A stretch of DNA of 64,000 bases, from assembly GCA_022565355.1 (NCBI GenBank), contig JAIUMU010000003.1, forward strand, positions 55,989-119,988, written 5' to 3'. The notes under the pieces were generated by a model, which saw only the letters and a program-made list of their open reading frames with translations, had not been told where the DNA came from and did no database searches. This DNA is from Idiomarina sp. Lineage in GTDB: Bacteria > Pseudomonadota > Gammaproteobacteria > Enterobacterales > Alteromonadaceae. This document shows positions 62,690-64,000 of this stretch, piece after piece. Positions within the stretch are counted from its first letter, which is position 1, and the number at the start of each line of letters is the position of its first letter. A program made the translations under genes and the position numbers.

Positions 62690-64000
62690 ATGAGTACACA
62701 ACACACTTTGGGCGCCTCGAGCGCCCAATTTATTTTGGCTATCGATCAAGGCACCACATCAAGCCGCGCCATGGTTTACAACCATAAGTTGCACGCCATT
62801 GGCCGTGGGCAAGTAGAATTCCCGCAGCATTTTCCCGCCAATGGTTATGTAGAACATGATCCTCTCGATATTTGGCAATCTACCGTGCACGCCTGCCGCA
62901 AGGCAATTCGCGATGCCAATATGCAAGCAGCCGATATTCAGGTGATTGGTATCACTAACCAACGAGAAACTACGGTAGTTTGGGATCGCAAAACCGGTGA
63001 ACCACTGCATCGAGCCATTGTTTGGCAAGATCGCCGTACCGCAAACCAATGCGCCAGTATGCGTGAAGCTGGCCATGCCGCGTTGGTACAAAAGCGCACA
63101 GGATTGTTACTCGACCCCTATTTCTCAGCCAGTAAAATTGCTTGGATTTTGAATAACGTGCCGGGTGCTCGGAAAAAAGCAGAGGCGGGTGAACTTGCAT
63201 TTGGCACTATTGATACTTTTTTATTGTGGCATTTAAGTGGCGGCCGCGTGCATGCTACCGATGCTACCAATGCTTCGCGTACGTCATTAATGAACTTAGC
63301 CTCGCGGGAATGGGATGCAGAACTCTGCGCATTGTTTCAAGTGCCTCTATCCTTGCTACCAGAAATTCGTGATAACGCCAACGCATTTGGTTTAGCCGAC
63401 AGCTCGCTATTCAGCGGCAATGAAACGCCGCAACTCACCGGCGCAACCACCAGCGAACTGCGCGAAGGCATTATGATTGGCGCCATGATTGGTGATCAAC
63501 AAGGTGCGCTAGTGGGGCAAGCTTGCATAGAACCTAGGCAGATTAAAAGCACCTATGGAACCGGTTGTTTTGCACTGGTAAATACTGGCGATACGCCTGT
63601 TTTTTCTAAAAATAGGCTGCTTACCACCCTGGCGTATCAAATTAATGGCCAACCCATTTACGCACTTGAAGGCAGTATTTTTATGGCGGGCGCCATTGTG
63701 CAATGGCTACGCGATAAACTGGGCATTATTCAATCGGCAGCAGAAACCGAGCAACTTGCTGAGGGCATTGATTATCAGCAAAGTGAGCTGCTCATTCCTG
63801 CCTTCACCGGCTTAGGGGCACCCTATTGGCAACCAAATGCCCGCGCCGCCATATTCGGCATGACCCGCGATACCGGCAAAAAACAACTTGCGGCAGCGGC
63901 ACTACGCAGTGTGGCACTGCAAACCCGTGATTTATTATTAGCGATGGTAGAAGATGGCCAAACCATCGATATTTTAAAAGTAGATGGTGGCATGACCGAC
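62690..64000 (+). CDS. glpK: Glycerol kinase, N-terminal 437 residues (partial)
   Basis: ATP-dependent glycerol kinase (FGGY family), feeding sn-glycerol-3-phosphate to lipid synthesis (PlsB) or catabolism. The gene leaves the window on the right. Conserved blocks: ILAIDQGTTSSRA (ATP/substrate), NQRETTVVWD, DTFLLWHLSGG, YGTGCF and DGGMTD at the edge. The visible 437 residues cover most of the usual length of about 500. AGGAG lies 8 nt before ATG 62690. It is 26 bp from purK, so it may share its transcript, which would be an unusual pairing. Confidence 0.94.
   Translation, partial: MSTQHTLGASSAQFILAIDQGTTSSRAMVYNHKLHAIGRGQVEFPQHFPANGYVEHDPLDIWQSTVHACRKAIRDANMQAADIQVIGITNQRETTVVWDRKTGEPLHRAIVWQDRRTANQCASMREAGHAALVQKRTGLLLDPYFSASKIAWILNNVPGARKKAEAGELAFGTIDTFLLWHLSGGRVHATDATNASRTSLMNLASREWDAELCALFQVPLSLLPEIRDNANAFGLADSSLFSGNETPQLTGATTSELREGIMIGAMIGDQQGALVGQACIEPRQIKSTYGTGCFALVNTGDTPVFSKNRLLTTLAYQINGQPIYALEGSIFMAGAIVQWLRDKLGIIQSAAETEQLAEGIDYQQSELLIPAFTGLGAPYWQPNARAAIFGMTRDTGKKQLAAAALRSVALQTRDLLLAMVEDGQTIDILKVDGGMTD

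Noticed and set aside
1..64000. tRNA, rRNA or prophage
   Set aside because: No cloverleaf, rRNA motif, integrase, capsid or terminase was recognisable on either strand.

Overview
The window looks like a compact, roughly half-GC chromosome segment of a marine gammaproteobacterium. The gene neighbourhoods (ftsY-ftsE-ftsX-rpoH, coaBC-dut-slmA beside radC-rpmB-rpmG, gpmI-envC facing yibN-secB-gpsA, comF facing bioH) are those of Enterobacterales/Alteromonadales. Secreted-peptidase content (M14 and S46), DUF4397 and DUF305/LVIVD proteins, and Alteromonadales-type housekeeping proteins suggest Idiomarinaceae (Idiomarina, Aliidiomarina or Pseudidiomarina). That family assignment is inference from protein style, not a search result. 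I saw no tRNA or rRNA gene, insertion sequence, prophage or CRISPR array, and no gene-free stretch longer than 300 bases.

Layout. 0-7.8 kb: the 5' part of lexA (leaving the window on the left) with two SOS boxes, divergent plsB, a polysaccharide-deacetylase lipoprotein facing the MATE transporter dinF, a four-repeat DUF4397 lipoprotein and an orphan membrane-anchored protein. 7.9-16.9 kb: nfuA, then a block of secreted M14 peptidase, CoA-transferase/GNAT fusion and histone-deacetylase-family enzyme, then comF/bioH and mutM. 17-28 kb: a 2OG oxygenase, a DUF418 membrane protein, rpmB-rpmG, radC, coaBC-dut-slmA, gpsA-secB-yibN, gpmI-envC. 28-34.5 kb: a cysteine-cluster protein, rpoH, ftsX-ftsE, ftsY, rsmD, a DUF416 protein and a MarC protein.

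34.6-42.8 kb: a two-gene PLP module for hydroxy-amino acids (Ser/Thr dehydratase family plus DSD1-like enzyme), a CBS-CGL-VOC operon that looks like reverse transsulfuration, two orphan membrane/lipoproteins, and comM. 42.8-44.9 kb is a small accessory islet: higBA with a clear operator/promoter, a lipoprotein behind a hexanucleotide repeat, a candidate microprotein and an Lmo0937-family peptide. 44.9-51.6 kb: a His-rich DUF305/LVIVD fusion, a periplasmic TPR protein, and an EF-hand protein downstream of a BaeSR-like two-component system. 51.6-64 kb: ubiK, rep, a GAF-GAF-GGDEF-EAL protein, cytochrome c5, dinB, an S46 peptidase, purEK and the start of glpK (leaving on the right).

Most genes are intact housekeeping genes. 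The regions most worth a second look are the acetyl-transfer/deacetylation gene pair, the DUF305/LVIVD fusion, the 15-bp tandem repeats that abut the stop codons of mutM and the VOC gene, and the convergent genes whose coding ends overlap (rep/GGDEF-EAL, dinB/S46).
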